Below the pieces are notes generated by a model. The model searched no databases. It was not told the DNA's origin and was given only the letters and a program-made list of their open reading frames with translations. Of a stretch of 20,096 nt of DNA, positions 1-4,646 are shown one piece after another; position 1 is the stretch's first letter, and each line of letters begins with the position of its first letter. This DNA is from a virus, in the IMG/VR virus record IMGVR_UViG_3300043427_000396, positions 1 through 20,096 of that record; one strand, given 5' to 3'. The position numbers were made by a program, and so were the translations under genes.

Positions 1-1
1 A

Positions 2-43
2 CAGCTAAGATTAATACACATAGATAAAACTATAGAGATATGA
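2..43 (+). CDS. Possible 3' end of an upstream gene
   Basis: The bases before the kinase start are open in the frame that begins at position 2 and ends with TGA at 41-43. This would overlap the kinase ATG (40-42) as an ATGA junction, the arrangement used at several other junctions in this window. A second frame ends with TAA at 25-27, so the true frame is uncertain. Too little is visible to name a product. Confidence 0.3.
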   Translation, partial: QLRLIHIDKTIEI

Positions 44-582
44 TTATCGGAATCAATGGTTATGCTGGTGCAGGTAAAGATGAGGTAGGCAAACTAATCG
101 TAAAGCATGCGCCAACATTTAGGGTTAAGAAGTTCGCAGGTAAGTTAAAGGAGATAGCTACGATACTTACAGGTATACCTACACATCACTTTGAGAGTCA
201 AATAATCAAGGAGAGCAGCTTATCTGGTTGGGACATGTCAGTACGTGAGCTGTTGCAGAGACTAGGTACGGAAGCTATTCGTGACGGACTCCACCCTAAT
301 GCTTGGATAAATGCTCTGATGGCTGACTACATGAGAGGTGACGATTGGGTGATAACAGATATGAGGTTCCAGAATGAGTACGATACGATATGCTCCTATG
401 GTGGCTACACTATACAAGTCTATAGGGCAGGAGTAAAGCCTCCTAACAATCACTCTTCTGAAGCAGGCATCACTAATGGTTGCTTCGACTACATCATCGA
501 TAACTCTGGCACTCTTGAAGAGCTAGAGGAAGAGGTTAAGAGAATCGTATCAGACATTATTGAAAAAGAAAAAAGAAAATGA
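40..582 (+). CDS. Deoxynucleoside monophosphate kinase
   Basis: Predicted cytoplasmic P-loop kinase that phosphorylates deoxynucleoside monophosphates for phage DNA synthesis. The 180-aa protein starts with a short beta strand and a Walker A loop, GYAGAGKD (residues 7-14). It then shows the arrangement of the phage dNMP kinase family: a helix with RELLQRLGTEAIRD (69-82), the strand and arginine motif ITDMRFQNE (105-113), and NNHSSEAG (136-143), where the family has an H-x-S-E motif. The length fits the family. The substrate base cannot be read from the sequence. The stop overlaps the next start as ATGA, so the two are probably co-translated. Family assignment comes from motif order, not from a search. 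Confidence 0.85.
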   Translation: MIIGINGYAGAGKDEVGKLIVKHAPTFRVKKFAGKLKEIATILTGIPTHHFESQIIKESSLSGWDMSVRELLQRLGTEAIRDGLHPNAWINALMADYMRGDDWVITDMRFQNEYDTICSYGGYTIQVYRAGVKPPNNHSSEAGITNGCFDYIIDNSGTLEELEEEVKRIVSDIIEKEKRK

Positions 583-806
583 GTACAATACACGAACTAA
601 AGTCTACCATTCCTGTTCATACACCACATGGTGTTGGGGAGGCTCTGATGATTATAGACTACGGACTAAATACAAATAGTGTTTGGGTTGTAAGGGTTAA
701 AGGTGGCAGGGTACTGCACTACTACTCTGATGACATAAGAGTATACGACAATCCTATGAATGGTGGTGGTTGGGATGTAGACATTCCAGAAGATTGGATA
801 AAATAA
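579..806 (+). CDS. Hypothetical protein, 75 aa
   Basis: I do not recognise this small protein. It begins at an ATGA overlap with the dNMP kinase stop, which supports the start and suggests translational coupling. The predicted product is soluble with short beta-prone segments (for example SVWVVRVKGGRVLHYYSDDI) and an acidic, Trp-containing C-terminus ending DVDIPEDWIK. The pattern suggests a small SH3-like or beta-barrel fold, but that is only inference. It is the last gene before a strong promoter on the same strand, so it probably closes the kinase transcription unit. Confidence 0.6.
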   Translation: MSTIHELKSTIPVHTPHGVGEALMIIDYGLNTNSVWVVRVKGGRVLHYYSDDIRVYDNPMNGGGWDVDIPEDWIK

Positions 807-808
807 AT

Positions 809-839
809 TTTGTAGTGTCAAACTATGTTCATAATTTTG
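809..839 (+). promoter_or_regulatory. Bacteroidota-type promoter for the small RNA
   Basis: TTTG at 809-812 is followed by a 19-nt spacer and TAATTTTG at 832-839. This matches the -33/-7 consensus TTTG-N19..21-TAnnTTTG known from Bacteroides and Flavobacterium. Transcription should begin 4-7 nt after the box, near 844-846. No start codon lies close downstream. A strong terminator follows about 90 nt later, so the promoter appears to serve an RNA gene. Confidence 0.75.
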
Positions 840-844
840 TCCTG

Positions 845-945
845 TCAATCCGAATTGATAGTCGCAATATGAATTCGGGTTTGATTTAAGAGAACCCTCT
901 TTTATTAGACCCACATAGTTGCGACCTGTGTGGGTTTTTTATTTT
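845..945 (+). ncRNA. Small structured RNA with predicted kissing loops
   Basis: About 100 nt lie between a consensus promoter and an intrinsic terminator, with no credible ORF. Three hairpins can be drawn by hand. H1 pairs 847-856 with 872-881 (10 bp, one G-U), then 858-860 with 868-870, leaving the 7-nt loop GTCGCAA (861-867). A middle hairpin pairs 888-892 with 897-901 around AACC. H3 pairs 909-918 with 926-935 (10 bp, one U-G), leaving the 7-nt loop TTGCGAC (919-925), and runs into a U tract. The H1 and H3 loops are exact reverse complements over all 7 nt, predicting a kissing-loop complex. The RNA family is unknown to me. A role in transcription control, dimerisation or host interference cannot be separated here. 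Confidence 0.7.
909..945 (+). terminator. Intrinsic terminator (H3 of the small RNA)
   Basis: The stem ACCCACATAG/CTGTGTGGGT (909-918 with 926-935) closes the loop TTGCGAC and is followed by a run of T to about 945. This is a standard rho-independent terminator. Its loop is the exact complement of the loop of the upstream hairpin at 847-881, so loop-loop contact could change terminator stability. Confidence 0.85.
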
Positions 946-1319
946 GACAGGGTCTTAGAACGGTTTCACCCCTGCTGTTGGTATCTAGATGCAGCTAATG
1001 AAAGATTACGAGTTCTTTAGAGAAAGCTATGTATGATTTGGACTAGGGGCTTGGCCTTTATGGGCCAGCCCTTGGAAGTGTTTTTCTACGTAGCAATATA
1101 GGTAAGACGAAAATCCATGCAATGTCCCTGACCTGACAACATGGTGCTGGAAGCTAGCAATAGTTCACATAGTCAAACGCCTACCGTCGCAGTAAACGGA
1201 TACTCTAAATAGCACTGAAGTAGAAGAATACCCATAGTTCTACTGAAAATTGCAGGATGTAGTGTTTTCCAGCAGTAAAGGTCTAAGTTTATCAATTAAG
1301 TAACTAAACCATCTATAAT
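946..1319 (+). ncRNA. Hairpin-rich non-coding region before ERF
   Basis: These 374 nt contain no convincing ORF on either strand but do contain a series of good stems. One pairs GGGCT (1047-1051) with AGCCC (1067-1071), then GGCC (1053-1056) with GGCC (1063-1066). A second pairs CCATG (1115-1119) with CATGG (1140-1144), and TGTC (1123-1126) with GACA (1135-1138). A third pairs AGTAGAA (1219-1225) with TTCTACT (1238-1244). A fourth pairs GAAAA (1245-1249) with TTTTC (1265-1269). CTGCTG (972-977) could close the whole domain with CAGCAG (1270-1275). It may be a standalone structured RNA or the long leader of the ERF mRNA. No consensus promoter was found inside it. The family is not recognised. 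Confidence 0.5.
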
Positions 1320-1871
1320 ATGAAGCATTTATTCAAAGCATTGTCAGAGTTCCAACAAGAGTGTCCTATCATTCACAAGGATACGCAAGGGTATGGCTAT
1401 AGCTATGCAGACCTCCCGTCAATCTTTACTATCATCAACCCTTTACTCAAGAAGCATGGTTTAGGTTTCACTCAACCTATCATTGGCTCTTCAATACAGA
1501 CCATAGTATTCCATGTAGAGTCCGGTGAGAGCATTAGTTCTGAGATACAAATTCAAGAAGGTGTAGTCCTGAAAGGAATGAATGAATTCCAAGTCTTAGG
1601 TAGCGCAATCACCTACCTCCGTAGATACGCATTATCTTCGATTCTAGGCATTGTAACAGATAAGGATACGGATGCAGCAGGAGAACAGGTAAAGCCTGCT
1701 GTAGCGTCTACAAATGCGTCTGATGATAAGCCATGGCTAAACGAGACAGATAGTGAGAAATGGAATAAGGTGGTAGAGTCACTCAAGAGTGGCTATACTA
1801 TGACTGATGTGAGGAAGAAGTATAAGGTATCTAAACCTGTAGAAACTAAGCTATTGTCACTGATAAACTAA
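1320..1871 (+). CDS. erf: ERF-family single-strand annealing recombinase
   Basis: This 183-aa protein carries the core of the ERF superfamily, phage proteins that bind single-stranded DNA and anneal complementary strands during recombination and genome circularisation. Visible hallmarks are GYGYSYADLPSI (24-35), the following helix with INPLLKKHGLGF (39-50), QVLGSAITYLRRYALSSILG (91-110), and a DKDTDA turn (114-119). A variable linker and a short basic helical C-terminal region follow. The likely partner is the RecE-like exonuclease at 4633-5394. The gene sits alone between two structured non-coding regions and lacks a Shine-Dalgarno sequence. The ATG follows an AT-rich leader. Confidence 0.9.
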   Translation: MKHLFKALSEFQQECPIIHKDTQGYGYSYADLPSIFTIINPLLKKHGLGFTQPIIGSSIQTIVFHVESGESISSEIQIQEGVVLKGMNEFQVLGSAITYLRRYALSSILGIVTDKDTDAAGEQVKPAVASTNASDDKPWLNETDSEKWNKVVESLKSGYTMTDVRKKYKVSKPVETKLLSLIN

Positions 1872-1929
1872 TTGCGTTATCGGGGTCATTAATCCCTTGA
1901 ACCTCAGCACTAAGGTTGGGTTAGACATA

Positions 1930-1991
1930 GGTATCCTGCGTATCTGTTCCACGATAACAGCACTCCTTCAGAGATTGCAGATAAGGATACC
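1930..1991 (+). other. Long imperfect hairpin in non-coding region
   Basis: GGTATCCT (1930-1937) pairs with AGGATACC (1984-1991) and TATCTG (1941-1946) with CAGATA (1978-1983). That gives 14 perfect base pairs with a single GCG bulge. The apical part holds a further possible CTGTT/AACAG stem. It lies between the ERF stop and the tRNA-like element, in a stretch without a credible gene, so it is probably part of a structured transcript. Confidence 0.6.
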
Positions 1992-2025
1992 AAGTGGGAG
2001 GCTACTGCCAGAGTGTAGCAAACAT

Positions 2026-2145
2026 GGTTGGGTGGCGGAAGGAGGGTGGTGTCCATCCTCGTGGAAGACGCTAAGCGTACTCAACAAAGGGATATGTGTT
2101 GTACTCGCAAAATATCTCATAAAGGTTCGAATCCTTTCCCAACCG
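2026..2145 (+). tRNA. tRNA-like element, Leu-like, no normal anticodon arm
   Basis: The ends look like a tRNA. The acceptor strand GGTTGGG (2026-2032) pairs fully with CCCAACC (2138-2144), next to a perfect T arm AAAGG-TTCGAAT-CCTTT (2121-2137). The 5' part TGGCGGAA and later GGAAGACGC resemble the D arm of bacterial tRNA-Leu. Two things are abnormal. The D loop holds an extra 7-bp hairpin (2042-2048 with 2054-2060). Where the anticodon arm should be there is a longer stem (2075-2080 and 2083-2086 with 2097-2104 and 2107-2108) with a 10-nt loop. I found no 5-bp/7-nt anticodon arm. It could be a tRNA with insertions, a decayed tRNA, or the tRNA-like end of a larger RNA. CCA is not encoded. Confidence 0.5.
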
Positions 2146-2149
2146 CTGA

Positions 2150-2226
2150 TACGCACGGCAACCGAAGGCATACATGTCACTGCTTAGGCAATGCGAACAA
2201 CCATACAGAGTACCTCACAGTGCGTA
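2150..2226 (+). other. 7-bp inverted repeat spanning tRNA-sized segment
   Basis: TACGCAC (2150-2156) and GTGCGTA (2220-2226) are perfect complements 77 nt end to end, directly after the tRNA-like element. The interior shows no T-loop motif and no convincing anticodon arm, so I do not call a tRNA. It may be another stem of the structured transcript in this region. A 5-bp stem, GTACG/CGTAC (2277-2281 with 2286-2290), also directly precedes tRNA-Trp. Confidence 0.35.
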
Positions 2227-2291
2227 GGTAAGTTTTAAGCTCTGTTGACAAGAGGGAAAGACCCTGCTTAACAAATGTACGTATGCGTACA

Positions 2292-2363
2292 GCCCGTATA
2301 GTTAAACTGGTAGAACGTCGGTGTCCAAAACCGAAGATGGTGGTTCGAGTCCACAGACGGGTG
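2292..2363 (+). tRNA. tRNA-Trp (CCA anticodon)
   Basis: A 72-nt cloverleaf is visible. The acceptor GCCCGTA pairs with GACGGGT (six pairs including a terminal G-U, plus an A-G mismatch at the base). The D arm is GTT/AAC with GG in the loop. The anticodon arm TCGGT/ACCGA has loop GTCCAAA, which places CCA at positions 34-36 and so reads UGG. The T arm contains GGTTCGAGTCC. The discriminator base is G, as expected for tryptophan tRNA. CCA is not encoded (GCT follows), so the host would have to add it. It probably supplements host tRNA-Trp during phage translation. Confidence 0.85.
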
Positions 2364-2387
2364 CTAAAACTTTTAAAAACAAATAGT

Positions 2388-2567
2388 ATGGAACAGGAAA
2401 AAATCAAAACAGTACTACCCTTAGACACACCTTTTAACATCCAATTTAATTGGAAGGAGGAAGCAATTAAAGTTGAATTAGAGCATGGCGAAGATGTCTT
2501 AAAGCTAGCTACAATATTCTCTAATATGCTTACAGCAAATAATATTCCTCACAAAGTAATAAAATAA
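2388..2567 (+). CDS. Small paralogous protein A, 59 aa
   Basis: The reading frame is open from further upstream, but that part overlaps tRNA-Trp. The ATG at 2388, after an A-rich leader, is therefore the likely start. The product is a small soluble protein of unknown function. It is clearly paralogous to the product of 3673-3909: both share DTPFNI, WKE, VKVELE or IKVELE, GEDVL, LATIFS, ML and IPHK in the same order. The shared block fills nearly the whole of this copy. Two copies in one early region suggest a dosage or partner-specific role, but no function can be assigned. Confidence 0.7.
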   Translation: MEQEKIKTVLPLDTPFNIQFNWKEEAIKVELEHGEDVLKLATIFSNMLTANNIPHKVIK

Positions 2568-2572
2568 ACAAC

Positions 2573-2902
2573 ATGGAAAGGCTACAAATCAATTCATCAT
2601 CAAGTGTAGGTTTAGCATCAACAGAACCAATCACATCTTCTAATCTATCTGGCTCAGGTATAACAAGTTCCTCTTACAGTACTCAAATTGTTCCAAATCT
2701 TATGTTTAGGGAACCAACAAAACAGGAACTACTTATGAGGTATAACATTAGTATAGAGTTTATTAGTGTTGGATGCATAGTATCTGTTGGATGTAAGAAG
2801 ATAGCATTTTCTAGTGTAGAAGAAGCTATGAAGAGCATCAATAAATATGTGAATAATCCTAAGCAGGAAGCTGAATATTGGGAAGGTATTTTTGGTAATT
2901 AA
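2573..2902 (+). CDS. Hypothetical protein, 109 aa
   Basis: I do not recognise this protein. The first 40 residues are rich in Ser and Thr and look disordered. The C-terminal half, roughly from RYNISIEF to YWEGIFG (residues 56-108), looks like a compact alpha/beta domain with two beta strands, a helix (SVEEAMKSINKYV) and an aromatic end. An internal Met at residue 55 could also start a shorter protein containing only that domain. The ATG at 2573 follows the A-rich leader typical here and lies 5 nt after the upstream stop, which favours the longer form. Confidence 0.6.
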   Translation: MERLQINSSSSVGLASTEPITSSNLSGSGITSSSYSTQIVPNLMFREPTKQELLMRYNISIEFISVGCIVSVGCKKIAFSSVEEAMKSINKYVNNPKQEAEYWEGIFGN

Positions 2903-2913
2903 AAATAAATAAT

Positions 2914-3117
2914 ATGGCACAATACATGGAAGGATTTAGAGTTTCAAACGACATAGACTATTGCGGACTTGAATCATCTATTGATGATAATGAAAGTAAG
3001 GAGGTTGTAAGGATACACGCAAGATTCTTTAACGTATCATATAAAGACCAAAGAGACGTACTTAAGCTACTTATATGGTGGTCTATAAGACACTACATTA
3101 AAATATTATTCAAATGA
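2914..3117 (+). CDS. Hypothetical protein, 67 aa
   Basis: Small protein of unknown function. The N-terminal half is polar and acidic; the C-terminal half contains a hydrophobic, Trp-rich segment (VLKLLIWWSIRHYIKILF) that could be an amphipathic helix or a membrane-associating end. The leader before ATG is A-rich (AAAAATAAATAAT) with no Shine-Dalgarno. The stop overlaps the next start as ATGA, so the two genes are probably coupled. Confidence 0.55.
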   Translation: MAQYMEGFRVSNDIDYCGLESSIDDNESKEVVRIHARFFNVSYKDQRDVLKLLIWWSIRHYIKILFK

Positions 3118-3341
3118 AACCAAAAGAAAAAGCAGAACAATTAGTAGACAAGTATCTAGAAGTTTTACCATCTAGAAACTCAATCATGTACATAGCTGAT
3201 GTAGAAACTGCACAAAAGTGTGCGATAATAGCAGTAGATGAATTGATTGAGTGTTCAATTAGCTACGACAATTATAATGCAACTTGGGCAAGTCAAGAGA
3301 ATTACTGGAAGGAAGTTAAAAACGAAATAGAAAAATTATAA
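3114..3341 (+). CDS. Hypothetical protein, 75 aa
   Basis: Small helical, acidic protein of a type common in early regions of Bacteroidota phages and prophages, with unknown function. Recognisable pieces are KEKAEQLVDKYLEVLP at the start, a central helix with AQKCAIIAVDELIE, and the end YWKEVKNEIEKL. The order of helices is typical of that group of small proteins. It starts at an ATGA overlap with the preceding gene and ends 3 nt before the next start, so it belongs to the same operon. The family resemblance is from memory of the pattern, not a search. Confidence 0.7.
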   Translation: MKPKEKAEQLVDKYLEVLPSRNSIMYIADVETAQKCAIIAVDELIECSISYDNYNATWASQENYWKEVKNEIEKL

Positions 3342-3344
3342 ACT

Positions 3345-3548
3345 ATGCCAGACATAACGAAATGCTGGGGTACTGGATGCCCTGCTAAAGAAAACTGTTA
3401 CAGATACACATCAGAAGCAAGTGATTATCAATCATACTTTATGAATCCTCCGCATAAAGATGGGAAGTGTGACCACTATTGGGGTGAGGCTCAAGAGTCT
3501 ATACTCAAACAGCTGACAGAAATAGTAAATGGTAATAAAAATGCATGA
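3345..3548 (+). CDS. Small Cys-rich protein, 67 aa
   Basis: The first half has a cysteine pattern: CWGTGCPAKENC (residues 7-18), then a Cys-His pair in KCDHYWGE (residues 42-49). That spacing could bind one metal ion or form disulfides. Tyr and Trp residues around the cysteines are characteristic. The C-terminal helix is polar. The function is unknown; the pattern resembles small proteins seen in other Bacteroidota phages, with no established role. It closes a tight run of small genes, and its stop lies inside an 8-bp inverted repeat. Confidence 0.65.
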   Translation: MPDITKCWGTGCPAKENCYRYTSEASDYQSYFMNPPHKDGKCDHYWGEAQESILKQLTEIVNGNKNA

Positions 3549-3570
3549 AATCTCATTGAAAATTCATGCA
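3542..3570. other. Perfect 8-bp inverted repeat over the stop codon
   Basis: TGCATGAA (3542-3549) and TTCATGCA (3563-3570) are perfect complements separated by 13 nt. On the minus strand the hairpin is followed by a run of T, but all genes here run on the plus strand, where it is followed by A. It is therefore more likely an mRNA 3'-end stability hairpin than a terminator for these genes. Confidence 0.5.
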
Positions 3571-3576
3571 AAAATC

Positions 3577-3656
3577 AGTCATATAATTCTGATTATCACC
3601 GAATTGTGTACTAAAACTTACCATAAAGTGTCATAAAAAGTAATATAATTCGGATT
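3577..3656. repeat. Pair of 18-bp direct repeats before paralog B
   Basis: AGTCATATAATTCTGATT (3577-3594) and AGTAATATAATTCGGATT (3639-3656) differ at two positions and start 62 bp apart. The second copy contains the reverse of AATCCGAATT, which also forms the 5' arm of the small-RNA hairpin at 847-856. CCGAATT occurs again at 3599-3605. The 124-bp gene-free stretch 3549-3672 holds these motifs and no consensus promoter, so they may be binding sites for a regulator. Confidence 0.45.
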
Positions 3657-3672
3657 TTAAAACAAATAAACT

Positions 3673-3909
3673 ATGGACAATTTAGAATTTAACAACGAAG
3701 ACGCAACAGTTGGTATGAATGAATCAAATCCAATTGGAACACTAACACTTGTGGATACACCTTTTAACATTGCATTTATCTGGAAAGAAAAAACAGTTAA
3801 AGTTGAATTAGAAAACGGTGAAGATGTTCTAAGATTAGCTACAATATTCTCTGATATGCTTACAACAAATAAAATACCACATAAAATAACACATGAAAGC
3901 AATAATTGA
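3673..3909 (+). CDS. Small paralogous protein B, 78 aa
   Basis: This is the second copy of the small protein encoded at 2388-2567. It has an extra N-terminal segment of about 20 polar residues before the shared block, which runs from LVDTPFNI through VKVELENGEDVLRLATIFSD to KIPHKIT. The paralogs are 1.1 kb apart, with four unrelated small genes between. The start ATG follows an A-rich leader (AAAACAAATAAACT). The function is unknown. The length and mixed alpha/beta pattern would suit a small binding protein. Confidence 0.7.
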   Translation: MDNLEFNNEDATVGMNESNPIGTLTLVDTPFNIAFIWKEKTVKVELENGEDVLRLATIFSDMLTTNKIPHKITHESNN

Positions 3910-4099
3910 ATTTGACCTAAACGACCCAGATGATTTGATGAGTTATAACTTGTGTAATAACGCATCTAATATGCATTCTTGCCTCCACGAGTTTGACCAG
4001 AAACTAAGGTCGATGTGCAAACACACTGACAATGAAGCTGCTTGTGAGATTAGAAAATTGTTATATGAATACTTGAACGAATATAATATACAGTTATGA
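3893..4099 (+). CDS. Hypothetical early protein, 68 aa
   Basis: Small protein with an N-terminal beta strand (KAIIEFDLNDPDD), a central helix region with HSCLHEFDQKLRSMCK, and a C-terminal helix, IRKLLYEYLNEYNIQL. This architecture recurs among small proteins in many phages of diverse hosts, but I know of no function. It overlaps the end of paralog B by 17 nt and the next small ORF by an ATGA junction, showing a tightly coupled operon. Confidence 0.7.
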   Translation: MKAIIEFDLNDPDDLMSYNLCNNASNMHSCLHEFDQKLRSMCKHTDNEAACEIRKLLYEYLNEYNIQL

Positions 4100-4179
4100 A
4101 AAAGATAATTGACTTCTTAACATGGTTAGAAGATTATAGAATTACATTAATGGAAAAATCAGGAACAGGTAAATTTTGA
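4096..4179 (+). CDS. Very small ORF, 27 aa
   Basis: The ORF starts at an ATGA overlap with the preceding stop and ends with TGA three nt before the next gene. It encodes an amphipathic peptide beginning MKKIIDFLTWLEDYRI. The exact packing between two genes supports translation, but at 27 residues it could be chance. No function is suggested. Confidence 0.4.
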   Translation: MKKIIDFLTWLEDYRITLMEKSGTGKF

Positions 4180-4182
4180 CAT

Positions 4183-4524
4183 ATGATGATGACATATAAA
4201 GCTATCGTAGAAAAGATAGTAGATGGAGACACTATTAAGATGAATATAGACCTAGGCTTTAGAGTTTGGATAAAAGCCAACTGTAGGCTGTATGGTATAA
4301 ATACTCCAGAACTTAACAGCAAAGATGAGGACGAAAGAAACAGGGCAAAGCAAGCTGTTTCACACCTATCAGAGCTAGTAACTGTTGGAGATAGATACAA
4401 CATTATCAGTCACGAACTAGATAAGTATGGTAGGCCTCTAGTTACTATACTTAAAAATGGAGTAGAGGATAGTGTAAATAATATAATGGTACAATCAGGT
4501 CACGCAATAAAATACAACCCATGA
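4183..4524 (+). CDS. Thermonuclease-like (SNase family) nuclease
   Basis: The 113-aa protein matches the staphylococcal nuclease fold, a Ca2+-dependent phosphodiesterase cutting DNA or RNA. Visible motifs are VDGDTIKM (13-20), CRLYGINTPE (34-43) with the catalytic Arg35 and Glu43 equivalents, and DKYGRPL (80-86) with the third catalytic Arg. The position equivalent to the Ca ligand Asp40 of the staphylococcal enzyme is Asn here, a variant I believe also occurs in other bacterial and phage homologs. There is no signal peptide, so it should act in the cytoplasm. Three ATG codons in a row begin the frame, so the start may be 4183, 4186 or 4189. The stop overlaps the next ORF as ATGA. Confidence 0.85.
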   Translation: MMMTYKAIVEKIVDGDTIKMNIDLGFRVWIKANCRLYGINTPELNSKDEDERNRAKQAVSHLSELVTVGDRYNIISHELDKYGRPLVTILKNGVEDSVNNIMVQSGHAIKYNP

Positions 4525-4646
4525 TTATAACAATAATTATCTGTATAGCATACGCATGGATATTCTACGAAGCAAAGAATGCTCCACTTGTTGATGACGA
4601 TGGAAATATTATAGAAGATAAAACCGAAAAACATGATAATAACTAG
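4521..4646 (+). CDS. Small single-span membrane protein, 41 aa
   Basis: The ORF starts at an ATGA overlap with the nuclease stop and overlaps the next gene start by 14 nt. The product has one hydrophobic segment at its N-terminus (IITIIICIAYAWIFY) and an acidic, polar tail, so it is a predicted inner-membrane miniprotein. No function is known. Its tight coupling between two nuclease genes makes it a credible gene despite its length. Confidence 0.6.
   Translation: MIITIIICIAYAWIFYEAKNAPLVDDDGNIIEDKTEKHDNN

Noticed and set aside
946-1319. Possible tmRNA, because of GTCGCA followed by a short frame ending in TAG
   Set aside because: The short peptide does not end in an ALAA-like tag, there is no T-arm motif, and no acceptor stem could be paired.
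1914-2145. tmRNA call for the 232-nt closed structure
   Set aside because: It has the tRNA-like ends, but it is shorter than usual, the 14-bp hairpin closes far from the T arm, and no ALAA-like tag frame is seen. Kept only as a finding.
1897-2187. 96-aa rightward ORF between ERF and tRNA-Trp
   Set aside because: It runs through the long hairpin and the tRNA-like element, has no A-rich leader, and its composition looks random. The RNA structures explain the region better.
2150-2226. tRNA gene of 77 nt closed by TACGCAC/GTGCGTA
   Set aside because: There is no T-loop sequence, no GG-containing D loop and no convincing anticodon stem.
2388-3548. CRISPR array or retron in the small-gene cluster
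   Set aside because: No regularly spaced repeats, Cas-like proteins or reverse transcriptase motifs are present.
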